Positions 29,669 to 38,891 of a stretch of DNA of 63,913 nt are shown in pieces. The stretch covers positions 1 through 63,913 of the forward strand of contig JAFAUB010000021.1 in NCBI GenBank assembly GCA_019243635.1. Reading direction: 5' to 3'. The stretch is from Pseudonocardiales bacterium. Lineage in GTDB: Bacteria > Actinomycetota > Actinomycetes > Mycobacteriales > Pseudonocardiaceae. The first letter of the stretch is position 1. Each line of letters opens with the position of its first letter. The translations under genes were made by a program, and so were the position numbers. The notes beneath the pieces were generated by a model that saw only the letters and a program-made list of their open reading frames with translations, ran no database searches and had not been told where the DNA came from.

Positions 29669-32600
29669 GTGCCGGTTACCCCGCTCGGCCCGCTCAATGC
29701 GGCACGAGACCATCATGGGGGTGTGCTTGAGCGTTTCTGCCCAGCCACCCGGGACTGGTTCGCGGGAGCGTTCGCCGCGCCCACCCCCGCACAGCTCGGC
29801 GCCTGGAACGCTGTCGCCGACGGGCAGCACGCCCTGGTGGTGGCGCCCACCGGGTCGGGCAAGACCCTCGCCGCGTTCCTGTGGGCGCTGGACCGGCTGG
29901 CCGTCACGGGGCCCCCGGACGAGCCGACGAGGCGCTGCCGGGTCCTCTACATCTCCCCGCTCAAGGCCCTTGCGGTGGACGTCGAGCGCAACCTGCGTTC
30001 CCCGCTGGCGGGCATCCGGCAGGCCGCGCACCGGTTGGGGCTGCCCACGCCGGACATCCGGGTGGGGATGCGCACCGGCGACACCCCGGCCGACCAACGC
30101 CGCGCCTTCGCCCGCACCCCGACCGACGTGCTCGTCACCACGCCGGAGTCGCTGTTCCTGCTGCTGACGTCGGCGGCCAGGGAGTCGCTGCGTGGGGTCC
30201 ATACCGTGATCGTCGACGAGGTGCACGCTGTCGCCGCCGGCAAGCGCGGTGCACATCTGGCTTTGTCCTTGGAGCGGCTGGACGTTCTACTCGAGAAACC
30301 CGCCCAGCGGATCGGCCTGTCCGCCACCGTGCGTCCCGTCGAGGAGGTCAGCGCCTTCCTCGCCGGAGGCCGACCGGTGCGGGTGGTGCAGCCTGCGTCG
30401 GCCAAGACGGTCGAGATCGCAGTGCAGGTGCCGGTGCCGGACATGTCGGTACCGGGTGAGCTGACCGGGGAGGCCGACGGGTCTGTGGAGCGCCGTGCGT
30501 CGATGTGGCCTGCGGTCGAGCGGCGGATGCTGGACCTGGTACGCGCGCACCGCTCGACGATCGTGTTCGCCAACTCGCGTCGGCTGGCCGAGCGGCTCAC
30601 CTCGCGGCTCAACGAGCTGGCCGTCGACGAACCGGCGGCACCGCGAGACCGGATGCCCGCCGAGCTGATGGGTCAGGCCGGGCTCGCCGGTGGCGCTCCC
30701 GAAGTGATCGCCAAGGCGCACCACGGCTCGATGTCGCGTGAGCAGCGAAGCCTGGTCGAGGAGGAGCTCAAGGCCGGCCGGTTGCCGTGCGTGGTCGCCA
30801 CCTCGTCGCTCGAGCTGGGCATCGACATGGGAGCGGTGGACCTCGTCGTGCAGGTCGAGGCACCCCCGACGGTGGCGTCAGGTCTACAACGGATCGGCCG
30901 GGCCGGCCACCAGGTGGACGCGGTGTCCCGGGGCGTGGTCCTCCCCAAGTTCCGCGGCGACCTGGTCTCGTGCGCGGTGATCGCTGAGCGGATGGCCAGT
31001 GGGGCGATCGAGGCGCTGCGCTACCCGCGTAACCCGCTGGACGTGCTCGCCCAACAGGTGGTGGCCATGGTCGCGCTGGACCCATGGACCGTCGACGGTC
31101 TCGCCACAATGGTCCGCCGCGCCGCGCCGTACTCGGCTCTGCCCGACTCGGCGCTGCACGCCGTCCTGGACATGCTGGCGGGGCGCTATCCCTCAGAGGA
31201 GTTCGGTGAGCTGCGCCCGCGGATCGTCTGGGACCGGGTCAGCGACGAGCTGCGTGGGCGACCAGGAGCGCAGCGGTTGGCGGTCACCTCCGGTGGCACC
31301 ATACCGGACCGGGGACTGTTCACCGTGATGACCCCGGGCGGTGCCGACGGGGCGGGCTCGCGGGTCGGTGAGCTCGACGAGGAGATGGTGTACGAGTCCC
31401 GGGTGGGCGACACGTTCCTGCTCGGTTCCACCTCGTGGAAGATCGTGGACATCACCCACGACCGGGTCATCGCGCTGCCCGTGCCCGGTGAGCCGGCTCG
31501 GATGCCGTTCTGGAAGGGCGACGCGCCGGGTCGGCCCCTAGAGCTGGGGCGGGCGCTGGGCGCGTTCGTCCGCGAGCTGAGCGGCGCCCCGATGGACGCG
31601 GCGCGCGGCCGCATCGAGGCGGCCGGCCTTGACGGCTGGGCGGCCGACAACCTGCTGACCTACCTGCGCGAGCAGCGCGAAGCCACCGGGCGCCTGCCCG
31701 ACGACCGCACCGTGCTGGTGGAACGTTTCCGCGACGAGCTGGGTGACTGGCGGATGGTGGTGCATTCCCCGTTCGGCGCGCAGGTCAACGGGCCATGGGC
31801 GCTGGCAATCGGCGCCCGGCTGCGCGAACGGCGAGGTGTCGAGGCGCAGGTGGCCAGCGCCGACGACGGTATCGTGCTGCGACTGCCGGACGCGCTCGAC
31901 GCGCAGGGGACCGAGGTGCTCCCCACCGCTGAGGACGTGCTGCTCGACCCGGACGAGGTGGCACAGCTCGTGACCGCCGAGGTGGGCACCTCAGCGCTGT
32001 TCGCCTCCCGGTTCCGCGAGTGCGCCGCGCGGTCCCTGCTGCTGCCCCGCCGCGACCCGAGGCGCCGCACGCCGCTGTGGCAGCAGCGGCAGCGGTCGGC
32101 CCAGCTGCTCACCGTCGCCTCGAAGTACGAGCGGTTTCCGGTGGTGCTGGAGGCGATGCGGGAGTGCCTGCAGGACGTCTATGACCTGCCTGGCCTGCGC
32201 GAGCTGATGTCGGAGGTGCGCGCCCGACGGGTGCGGGTGGTGGAGGTGACCACCCCGTCGCCCTCGCCGTTCGCCCGCAGCCTGTTGTTCGGTTACGTGG
32301 GGATGTTCCTTTACGAGCTCGACGCCCCGCTGGCCGAGCGTAGAGCCGCCGCGCTCGCGCTGGACTCCACGCTGTTGGCGGAGCTGCTGGGTGCCGAGGC
32401 GATCCGCGAGCTGCTCGACCCCGGGGTGCTCGTGGACGTGGAGGAGCAGCTGCAGCGCATCGATCCGGCTCGGCATGTCCGGGACGTCGAGGGCACCGCA
32501 GATGCGCTGCGCGCGCTGGGTGACCTCACCGAGACCGAGGCCGCGCGGCGCGGGGTCGCCCCAGAGTGGCTCGCCGAGCTCAGTGCTGCCCGCCGGGCGA

Positions 32601-34348
32601 TCACGGTACGGATCGCCGGCGAGCGGCGCTGGATCGCTGTCGAGGACGCCGGGCGGATGCGCGACGCGCTAGGCGTGGCCTTGCCGGTAGGGATACCGGA
32701 GGCGTTCACCGAGCCGGTGACGGACCCGCTCGGGGACCTTGTGCTGCGCTATGCGAGAACGCGCGGGCCGTTCACCGCGGTCGCCGCCGCGGGTCGGTTC
32801 GGGCTTGGGGTCGCGGTGATCGACGCGGTACTGGATCGGATGACCAGGGCCGGCACTCTCATCCGTGGCGAGCTGCGCCCTGTCGAGCTGGCCGGTGTGG
32901 GCACGGAGTACTGCCACACCGAGGTGCTGAGGCGGTTGCGACGGGCGTCGTTGGCCCGGTTGCGGGCCGAGGTGGAGCCGGTCGAGCAGGCCGCCCTGGG
33001 CAGGTTCCTGCCAGCCTGGCACGGCATCAGCTCCTGGGACACACGGCCTGAGGGCTCCGGACCGGCGCGACGGCTGCGCGGCCCGCCCACCCCCGAGGAC
33101 GTGCTCGGCGCGGTGGAGCAGCTGGCTGGCGCACCGGTGCCGGCTAGCGCGCTGGAGTCGCTGCTGCTCCCGGCCCGGCTTCCCGGCTACGTCCCCGCCC
33201 TGCTCGATGAGCTCACTATTTCCGGCGAGGTGAGCTGGGTCGGCTGCGGGTCGCTGCCTGGGGTCGACGGGTGGATCGCGCTGGCTCCCACCGAACTGGC
33301 TGATCTGCTGCTACCAGAGCCTGACGAGCAGCTTGCCCTCACACCGATACACCGCTGTGTCCTGCGCGCTCTGGGCTGGGAGCCCGCCGGTGGTCCGGCC
33401 GGGGGTGGCGCCCTGTTCTTCCGGCAGCTTGCCGATCGGACCAGTCGTCATCTGCTCGACGGTGGTGACCCGGCGGCCGGTGACGCCGACGTGGTCACGG
33501 CGGTGTGGGACCTGGTGTGGGCGGGGTTGCTCACCAACGACTCGCTGGCGCCGCTGCGGGCTCTGTTGTCCGCTCGCCCGGCTGCGCACCGACCACGCCG
33601 GTCCGTACCGCGAGGACGGTACGCTCGCCTGGGCGCGGGTCGGCCGCAGATGCCCTCCAGCACCGGTCCACCAACGGCCTCGGGCCGTTGGGCACTGTCG
33701 CCGGTGCCTCCGCGGCCAGTGTCACAGCCTGACCCAACCCGCCGCGCGCACGCCCGGGCCGAGGCGTTCCTGGAGCGCCACGGGGTGCTTACCAGAGGGG
33801 CTCTGGACACCGAGAGAGTCGGCGGTGGCTTCGCTGGTGTCTACCGGGTACTGCGGGCCATGGAGGAGTCCGGCCGGTGCCGACGCGGGTACGTCGTCGA
33901 GGGACTCGGAGCCACGCAGTTCGCCGTCCCCGGCGCCATCGACCGGCTACGTGCTGTGAGCCAGCCCAGCGACGACGGTGCCACCACGGTGGTACTCGCC
34001 GCCACCGACCCGGCCCAGCCCTATGGAGCGGCGTTGCGGTGGCCGCCCACGGTGGGTGACGTGCGACACCGGCCTGGACGCAAGGTCGGAGCGCTGGCTG
34101 TCCTCGTCGACGGTGCCGCAGTGCTCTACGTCGAACGCGGCGGCCGGTCGGTGCTGTCCTTCACCGAGAACAGTGAAACCTTGCGTGCCGCTGTACAGGC
34201 CCTAGCCGGCGCGGTGCAGCGAGGTTGGTTGGGTTCGTTGTCCGTGGAGCGCACCGACGGCGAGGCGGCGCTGGAATCTGCGCTGGCCGACCTGCTGCGG
34301 GACGCCGGGTTCCGTGTCACTCCTCGCGGACTGCGGATGCGCGCCTGA
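29669..34348 (+). CDS. lhr: Large ATP-dependent helicase Lhr
   Basis: A superfamily 2 DNA helicase of about 1,559 residues. Core motifs are VVAPTGSGKTLAAFLWAL (Walker A), LYISPLKALAVDVERNL, TTPESLFLLLTSA, VIVDEVHAVAAGKRG (DEVH box), GLSATVRP, VATSSLELGIDMGAVDLV and LQRIGRAGHQVD. The rest is the long Lhr-specific C-terminal domain found in actinobacteria, ending with FRVTPRGLRMRA. Mycobacterial Lhr is a 3'-5' translocase linked to mitomycin C tolerance. GTG 29669 is used; GTG 29723 (VLERFCPATRDWF) fits the alignment nearly as well. No neighbouring repair gene is coupled to it. Confidence 0.93.
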   Translation: MPVTPLGPLNAARDHHGGVLERFCPATRDWFAGAFAAPTPAQLGAWNAVADGQHALVVAPTGSGKTLAAFLWALDRLAVTGPPDEPTRRCRVLYISPLKALAVDVERNLRSPLAGIRQAAHRLGLPTPDIRVGMRTGDTPADQRRAFARTPTDVLVTTPESLFLLLTSAARESLRGVHTVIVDEVHAVAAGKRGAHLALSLERLDVLLEKPAQRIGLSATVRPVEEVSAFLAGGRPVRVVQPASAKTVEIAVQVPVPDMSVPGELTGEADGSVERRASMWPAVERRMLDLVRAHRSTIVFANSRRLAERLTSRLNELAVDEPAAPRDRMPAELMGQAGLAGGAPEVIAKAHHGSMSREQRSLVEEELKAGRLPCVVATSSLELGIDMGAVDLVVQVEAPPTVASGLQRIGRAGHQVDAVSRGVVLPKFRGDLVSCAVIAERMASGAIEALRYPRNPLDVLAQQVVAMVALDPWTVDGLATMVRRAAPYSALPDSALHAVLDMLAGRYPSEEFGELRPRIVWDRVSDELRGRPGAQRLAVTSGGTIPDRGLFTVMTPGGADGAGSRVGELDEEMVYESRVGDTFLLGSTSWKIVDITHDRVIALPVPGEPARMPFWKGDAPGRPLELGRALGAFVRELSGAPMDAARGRIEAAGLDGWAADNLLTYLREQREATGRLPDDRTVLVERFRDELGDWRMVVHSPFGAQVNGPWALAIGARLRERRGVEAQVASADDGIVLRLPDALDAQGTEVLPTAEDVLLDPDEVAQLVTAEVGTSALFASRFRECAARSLLLPRRDPRRRTPLWQQRQRSAQLLTVASKYERFPVVLEAMRECLQDVYDLPGLRELMSEVRARRVRVVEVTTPSPSPFARSLLFGYVGMFLYELDAPLAERRAAALALDSTLLAELLGAEAIRELLDPGVLVDVEEQLQRIDPARHVRDVEGTADALRALGDLTETEAARRGVAPEWLAELSAARRAITVRIAGERRWIAVEDAGRMRDALGVALPVGIPEAFTEPVTDPLGDLVLRYARTRGPFTAVAAAGRFGLGVAVIDAVLDRMTRAGTLIRGELRPVELAGVGTEYCHTEVLRRLRRASLARLRAEVEPVEQAALGRFLPAWHGISSWDTRPEGSGPARRLRGPPTPEDVLGAVEQLAGAPVPASALESLLLPARLPGYVPALLDELTISGEVSWVGCGSLPGVDGWIALAPTELADLLLPEPDEQLALTPIHRCVLRALGWEPAGGPAGGGALFFRQLADRTSRHLLDGGDPAAGDADVVTAVWDLVWAGLLTNDSLAPLRALLSARPAAHRPRRSVPRGRYARLGAGRPQMPSSTGPPTASGRWALSPVPPRPVSQPDPTRRAHARAEAFLERHGVLTRGALDTERVGGGFAGVYRVLRAMEESGRCRRGYVVEGLGATQFAVPGAIDRLRAVSQPSDDGATTVVLAATDPAQPYGAALRWPPTVGDVRHRPGRKVGALAVLVDGAAVLYVERGGRSVLSFTENSETLRAAVQALAGAVQRGWLGSLSVERTDGEAALESALADLLRDAGFRVTPRGLRMRA

Positions 34349-34369
34349 CGAACCGGCCGCCGGAGCAGC

Positions 34370-35143
34370 TCACTGTGTTGCGGGGCGCAACAGCGTCCAG
34401 AGAAGCCCGACAGCCTCTTGATCACCGGAGATTCGGACTGACTGGTCGGGCAACCGGCCCCACGACCAGAGGTAGACCTCCATGGGCTCTCCACTGACCA
34501 TCGCGTCCGCTGCGCGGGCGTCCGCCTCATCCACCCGCCGAGCGGTGGAGCGGCCCGGCTCGAAGATGGCCAACCAACGCCGATCCGCGGCCGAGAGGGC
34601 GACCACGCCCCGCTGCGGCGACGAGATCCCCAGCTCGCCGAGGCGGTGACCGAACCACAGAAACAACAGCTCGTCGATGCCATCGAGGGCTACGTCCGAA
34701 TCGACTGGATGCACAGGCCCACCGGCGGCGGCTTCCACGTCGACCCGATGCACGGTGGTCTCGTGCGCCATCCGACGCCGCCAGAAGCCGTGCGTGCGAT
34801 CGTCGGGCCACCACGTGTCGCAGGGTTCCGCAGGGTCATGCATGCCCAGCTCCGTCAACAGCTCGCGCAGGCCGGTTCGCACGACACCGAGCAGGTCTGC
34901 ATCCGACGGCGATCGCTGCCACTGCTCGGGTCGATGCCCGTCGCGCACCCATTGCCGGGTCTCCCGGTGCACGCCACCCACGTGCCGCAGTGTCTCCGCC
35001 AAGGTGAGATCGGGGCAGCCTGGTACCTCCGCCTGCGCCGAGGACGGTAACGCCGAGGCAGCCGCACTCAGCATCAGCTCACCCTCGATCCCGACCACGT
35101 CCAGCATCCGGCCATAGTCGATCAGCGGCCGCGGAGCCGTCAT
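34370..35143 (-). CDS. TIGR03083/maleylpyruvate-isomerase-like (DinB-fold) protein
   Basis: A 257-residue protein of the mycothiol-dependent maleylpyruvate isomerase N-terminal group. The four-helix DinB-like metal-binding fold is suggested by LAETLRHVGGVHRETRQWV and RRMAHETTVHRVDVEAA, the latter giving the Glu-x3-His pair. A C-terminal SCP2-like segment (SGEPMEVYLWSWGRLPDQSV) follows. Members use mycothiol as cofactor or are uncharacterised. Its ATG overlaps the stop of the HEPN gene (ATGA), so the two are coupled and probably share the SOS box at 35698. It faces lhr, only 21 bases away. Confidence 0.75.
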   Translation of the reverse strand: MTAPRPLIDYGRMLDVVGIEGELMLSAAASALPSSAQAEVPGCPDLTLAETLRHVGGVHRETRQWVRDGHRPEQWQRSPSDADLLGVVRTGLRELLTELGMHDPAEPCDTWWPDDRTHGFWRRRMAHETTVHRVDVEAAAGGPVHPVDSDVALDGIDELLFLWFGHRLGELGISSPQRGVVALSAADRRWLAIFEPGRSTARRVDEADARAADAMVSGEPMEVYLWSWGRLPDQSVRISGDQEAVGLLWTLLRPATQ

Positions 35144-35586
35144 CGGGATGTCCTCGCCACCGCGTGGCCCGCGAGGGTGAGGAACTCGCCTGCCTGCCGG
35201 ACGAGAGCGTCAGCATGACGGTCGGTCACGAGGCGGTGTACACCCGCCTCGGCGGCCGCCCGGGTGGCCGAAACGGCGGCAAAGAACGACGACCATTCCG
35301 CGAGTTCCGGCGCAACGGTGGCGAGCCGCGCCCACACGCTGGTCGGCCGTGCGGACTTGCGCGAGCGGCCCCGCGCCGTCAGCACCGCGGCCGCCGCTCG
35401 CAGCGCCGCGAGGTGGGCCTGTGCGTAGCGATCTACCGGATGTGTGGCGTACTCGGCGTCGAGCAGGTCCCGCCGCGCCTTCTCCAGCCGGTTACGTACG
35501 CTGGGTGGGCAGGGATGTGGTCTGTCGTAGTTCGGGCTGTCGTGCCACGGCACGACGGACGGGGTGAGCGCAGCAACAGCGGCCAC
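35140..35586 (-). CDS. SAV_6107-type HEPN domain protein
   Basis: A 148-residue all-helical protein that I assign to the SAV_6107 HEPN family. After about 45 residues comes a helix with DRYAQAHLAALRAAAAVL, which contains Arg-x4-His, the form of the HEPN RNase motif. Later helices are VAPELAEWSSFFAAVSATRAAAE and HADALVRQAGEFLTLAGHA. GTG 35586 has AGGAGG at ideal spacing; longer in-frame starts run into the SOS palindrome. The stop overlaps the start of the DinB-fold gene. HEPN proteins include toxins and RNases but also non-catalytic forms; activity here is unproven. Confidence 0.7.
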   Translation of the reverse strand: MAAVAALTPSVVPWHDSPNYDRPHPCPPSVRNRLEKARRDLLDAEYATHPVDRYAQAHLAALRAAAAVLTARGRSRKSARPTSVWARLATVAPELAEWSSFFAAVSATRAAAEAGVHRLVTDRHADALVRQAGEFLTLAGHAVARTSR

Positions 35587-35697
35587 GTCGGCCTCCTGGG
35601 TCGGGAGTGGTGATGGGCGACAGGAGTCGACTCCGCCGTGGGAAGCCGGCGGAGCTCGGCGGCGGTGCGCTTCCCCCGCCCCACCGCCGAGTCCGTG

Positions 35698-35715
35698 TTC
35701 GAACATATGTTCGAA
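35698..35715. promoter_or_regulatory. Perfect SOS box upstream of the HEPN gene
   Basis: TTCGAACATATGTTCGAA is an 18-bp perfect palindrome that contains CGAAC-ATAT-GTTCG. It lies 112 bases before the HEPN start on the minus strand and about 155 bases before the GNAT start on the plus strand. Orientation cannot be decided because the site is symmetric. Confidence 0.85.
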
Positions 35716-35869
35716 GCTCCTCAAGGGTAACCCCTCGAGGCGTAGTCCCGTCAAGTGCCAATATCCGTCGCCGCAGCAGGCTTACTCCTGGCCGTGGTCT
35801 CATGAAGCTCATGCACTCTGTCGAGGCCGCCCGGAACGTGGTGACGTCGACCGATACGGGAGGTCAGCG

Positions 35870-36430
35870 GTGACCGCAATGCCGACCCGTGAACCAGCGC
35901 GGCTGGCCGAGCTGACAACCGCGCAGCTGCGTATGCGGCTCGACGAGGCGCTGAGGATCTACGTCACCGCGATGCGCTACCCGCCCGGCACCGCGCGACA
36001 TCGCAGCCCGATGTGGCTGGAGCACATGCTGCGGACAGGCTGGCGATGCGTGGCCGCTTTCGACGCGGACGCCCTGGTGGGTATCGGCTACGGCTACCGA
36101 GGGGCGCCCGGCCAGTGGTGGCACGACGAGGTCCACCGCGGACTCATGCTCATCGATCCCGCCTCCGCGCGACGCGAACTCGCCGACTACTTCGAGCTGA
36201 CCGAACTGCATGTGCACCCGGACGCGCAGGGCAGGGGCATCGGCAAGGCGCTGCTCACCGAGCTGCTGTCCAGAGTGGATGCCCCGCGCGCATTGCTGTC
36301 CACACCCGAGGGTCCCACCAGGGCGTGGCGGCTCTACCGAGGGCTCCGGTTTACCGACCTGCTGCGGCACTACCACTTCACCGGGGACTCCCGCGAGTTC
36401 GCTGTGCTCGGCCGCACGCTGCCGCTCTAG
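35870..36430 (+). CDS. GNAT-family N-acetyltransferase (Rv2170-like)
   Basis: A 186-residue acetyltransferase that should move an acetyl group from acetyl-CoA to an unknown amine. The acetyl-CoA motif is clear: LTELHVHPDAQGRGIGKALLTELL (Q/R-x-x-G-x-G/A), followed by WRLYRGLRFTDLLRHYHFTG. An acidic/aromatic insert (GAPGQWWHDEVHRGL) lies before it. GTG 35870 has GGGAGG upstream. In Mycobacterium a similar GNAT gene (Rv2170) lies near metF and the prenyl synthase, the same order as here. Confidence 0.82.
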   Translation: MTAMPTREPARLAELTTAQLRMRLDEALRIYVTAMRYPPGTARHRSPMWLEHMLRTGWRCVAAFDADALVGIGYGYRGAPGQWWHDEVHRGLMLIDPASARRELADYFELTELHVHPDAQGRGIGKALLTELLSRVDAPRALLSTPEGPTRAWRLYRGLRFTDLLRHYHFTGDSREFAVLGRTLPL

Positions 36431-36695
36431 CTCCGTCGTTGCCGGCACATGACGGTGACGACGTCGCCATCGGCCACCCTCGCCGAGCCTCGCGACGAGC
36501 TCGCCGGCCTGATGCCACGTGGGGGCCCTGGAGCGCTTCGAGCGCCGGACCCTCCCCCCGGGTCCTGGCCCGACGAGGGATCGTCCTGCGGCACCGACGC
36601 AGCGACCGGGCCCCGGTCAACCCCCTGAAATCGGTGATCGGATGTCAGACCGGGAACCGATACCACCCGCTGAGCCGCAACCGCGGTCGCCCGAG

Positions 36696-37604
36696 TCAGC
36701 CGGCCGGGCTCACCGAGCGCACCGGCGCCATGCCCAGGCGGGCCAGCACAGCTCGAGTGGAGCGAGATCGGTTGAGCGTGTAGAAGTGCAGCCCTGGTGC
36801 GCCCTCGGCGAGTAGCCGCTCGCACAACTCGCTCGCGACCTCCACCCCTACCTGCCGCACCGCAGCGGGATCGTCACCCACCGCGACGAGCCGGTCGCGC
36901 ACCGTCTGAGGGATCGTGCAACCGGAGAGCTCAGCCATCTTCTGCACGCCGCGCAACGCGGTGATCGGCATCACCCCGGGCACGATCGGCACGCTCGCCA
37001 TATCAGCGCCCGCCGCGCTCACTCGGTCCCGCAGCCGCAGGTAGTCCTCCGGGCGGAAGAACATCTGGGTGATCGCGAACTGGGCGCCCGCTCGCAGCTT
37101 CGCCACCAGGTGTCGCACGTCGGACGCGGCGTCGGGCGAGCGAGGGTGGCACTCGGGAAACGCGGCCACGCCGATGCAGAAGTCGCCGAGCGAGCGGACG
37201 AGGCGAACCAGCTCCGCCGCGTAGTGCACGCCCTGGGGGTGTGCCACCCACTCCCCGAGCGGCTCACCCGGCGGATCGCCGCGTAGCGCCAGGACATTGT
37301 GAATCCCGGCCTCGGCGTAGCTGTCGATCACCTGCCGCAGCTCGGCCACGGAGTGGTTCACCGCAGTGAGGTGCGCCATCGGGACCAGACCGGTCTGCTG
37401 CGCAATTCGCCCGGTGATCCGTACCGTCCGGTCCCGGCTGGAACCCCCGGCACCATAGGTCACCGAGACGAAGGCCGGGTTCAGCGGCTCGAACTCGCGG
37501 ACCGCTTGCCACAGCTGGCGCTCCCCGTCGTCGTCGCGAGGCGGGAAGAACTCAACCGAGAATACCGGGCGGCCACCGCCGAGCCGGTCGATGACGGCCG
37601 TCAT
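36696..37604 (-). CDS. metF: Methylenetetrahydrofolate reductase
   Basis: Reduces 5,10-methylene-THF to 5-methyl-THF for methionine synthesis, using FAD. The 302-residue protein carries FSVEFFPPRDDDGE (catalytic Glu), FVSVTYGAGGSSRDRT, VLALRGDPPG, AITQMFFRPEDYLRL and VPGVMPITALRG. The C terminus ends LHFYTLNRSRSTRAVLARLG. Divergent from the polyprenyl synthase by about 95 bases, as in the Mycobacterium Rv2172c-Rv2173 pair. The 265 bases between its stop and the GNAT gene hold no convincing gene. Confidence 0.93.
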   Translation of the reverse strand: MTAVIDRLGGGRPVFSVEFFPPRDDDGERQLWQAVREFEPLNPAFVSVTYGAGGSSRDRTVRITGRIAQQTGLVPMAHLTAVNHSVAELRQVIDSYAEAGIHNVLALRGDPPGEPLGEWVAHPQGVHYAAELVRLVRSLGDFCIGVAAFPECHPRSPDAASDVRHLVAKLRAGAQFAITQMFFRPEDYLRLRDRVSAAGADMASVPIVPGVMPITALRGVQKMAELSGCTIPQTVRDRLVAVGDDPAAVRQVGVEVASELCERLLAEGAPGLHFYTLNRSRSTRAVLARLGMAPVRSVSPAG

Positions 37605-37700
37605 GCGGACACCCTAGGCCGTGTCGAGAACAACGGTGCACCCGATACCGACCGAACCTGGGCGAACCAGACCCGGGGCACACTGAACCGGGGCCCCGCC

Positions 37701-38867
37701 GTGACCGAACCCGGACACGTGTCTACACGAACGCGCGGAACCCGGACTCGGAGCCTGGGCGGGCTAGCGGAAGATCAGCGGGTGCATCCGCTCGATGACA
37801 ACCTCTGCGCCGAGGTGCACCGCGAGCTTGGCGCGTTCTTACGGGCCAAGCGCGACGAGGCGGCGCGGATCGACCAGCAGTTCGTCGCCGCGGTGGACTC
37901 GCTGAGCGAAGTCGTGCTAGGTCCCGGCAAGCGACTGCGTCCGACTTTCGCCTGGTGGGGCTGGCGAGGAGCAGGTGGCTGCCCGGCTGACCCTCGGGCG
38001 TGGGCCGTGCTGCGGGCGGTGAGTTCGTTGGAGCTGATCCACGCCTGCGCTCTGGTACACGACGACCTGATGGACGATTCCACCATCCGGCGCGGCGCGC
38101 CGACGGTGCACATCGAGTTCGCGGCCCGACACCGCGCGGCCGGGTGGTCGGGCGCACCGGAACGGTTCGGTGCGGCCACCGCCATCCTGCTCGGTGACAT
38201 CGCACTGGCCTGGGCCGACGACATGTTGCGCGAGGCGGATCTGTGGCCTGAACAGCTGCACCGAGCGCACGCGGTGTGGCAGGCGATGCGCACCGAGGTG
38301 CTCGCGGGACAGTACCTCGATGTGCTCACCCAGGCCAGCGGCGACGAGGCGCCCGAGACCGCACTGCGGATCGACCGGTACAAGACCGCGGCTTACACTG
38401 TTGAGCGCCCTCTGCACCTGGGTGCCGCTATCGCCGGAGCGAGCCCCGCACTGGTGCGCGCCTACCGTTGCTTCGGCGCCGACATCGGTATCGCCTTCCA
38501 GCTCCGCGATGACCTGCTCGGCATGTTCGGCGACCCTCGGATCACCGGTAAGCCGGCCGGCGAGGATCTGCGCGAGGGCAAACGGACGCTGCTGCTGGCC
38601 TACGGACTGCGGGCCGCTGACGAAAAGCGCCAGACCGGCGCCGCTGACCTGCTGCGCGACGCCATCGGGAACCCACAGGTGGACGAGAGCACCGTGACGG
38701 AGATCCGCGAGCTGCTGATCGAGCTCGGCGCGGTGGCCGAGGTGGAGCGCCGGATCACCACGCTCACCGACTCAGCATTGGGTAGCCTGTACGCCGCTGA
38801 CCTGACCGAGCCGGCCGGCGCCCGGCTGAGTGAGCTTGCCGCGCAAGCCACCTGCAGAGTTCGCTGA
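37701..38867 (+). CDS. Polyprenyl (geranylgeranyl) diphosphate synthase
   Basis: Condenses IPP with allylic diphosphates to make C15-C20+ prenyl chains. The first aspartate-rich motif is VHDDLMDDSTIRRG and the second is FQLRDDLLGMFGDP. GPGKRLRPTFAWWGW and TAAYTVERPLHLGAAI are also typical. It has 388 residues from GTG 37701; GTG 37719 is an alternative. First of four co-oriented genes with phytoene desaturase, mannosyltransferase and phytoene synthase, so its likely product is geranylgeranyl diphosphate for carotenoids. It matches the IdsA2 position (Rv2173) next to metF. Confidence 0.88.
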   Translation: MTEPGHVSTRTRGTRTRSLGGLAEDQRVHPLDDNLCAEVHRELGAFLRAKRDEAARIDQQFVAAVDSLSEVVLGPGKRLRPTFAWWGWRGAGGCPADPRAWAVLRAVSSLELIHACALVHDDLMDDSTIRRGAPTVHIEFAARHRAAGWSGAPERFGAATAILLGDIALAWADDMLREADLWPEQLHRAHAVWQAMRTEVLAGQYLDVLTQASGDEAPETALRIDRYKTAAYTVERPLHLGAAIAGASPALVRAYRCFGADIGIAFQLRDDLLGMFGDPRITGKPAGEDLREGKRTLLLAYGLRAADEKRQTGAADLLRDAIGNPQVDESTVTEIRELLIELGAVAEVERRITTLTDSALGSLYAADLTEPAGARLSELAAQATCRVR

Positions 38868-38891
38868 CGCCAACCCGCGTACCGTGCACCC

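Noticed and set aside
35801..35873. Short plus-strand frame after the SOS box
   Set aside because: Only 24 codons, no ribosome-binding site, and overlaps the GNAT start.
36449..36628. 59-codon frame between the GNAT and metF
   Set aside because: Pro/Ala-rich, no ribosome-binding site, no family resemblance.
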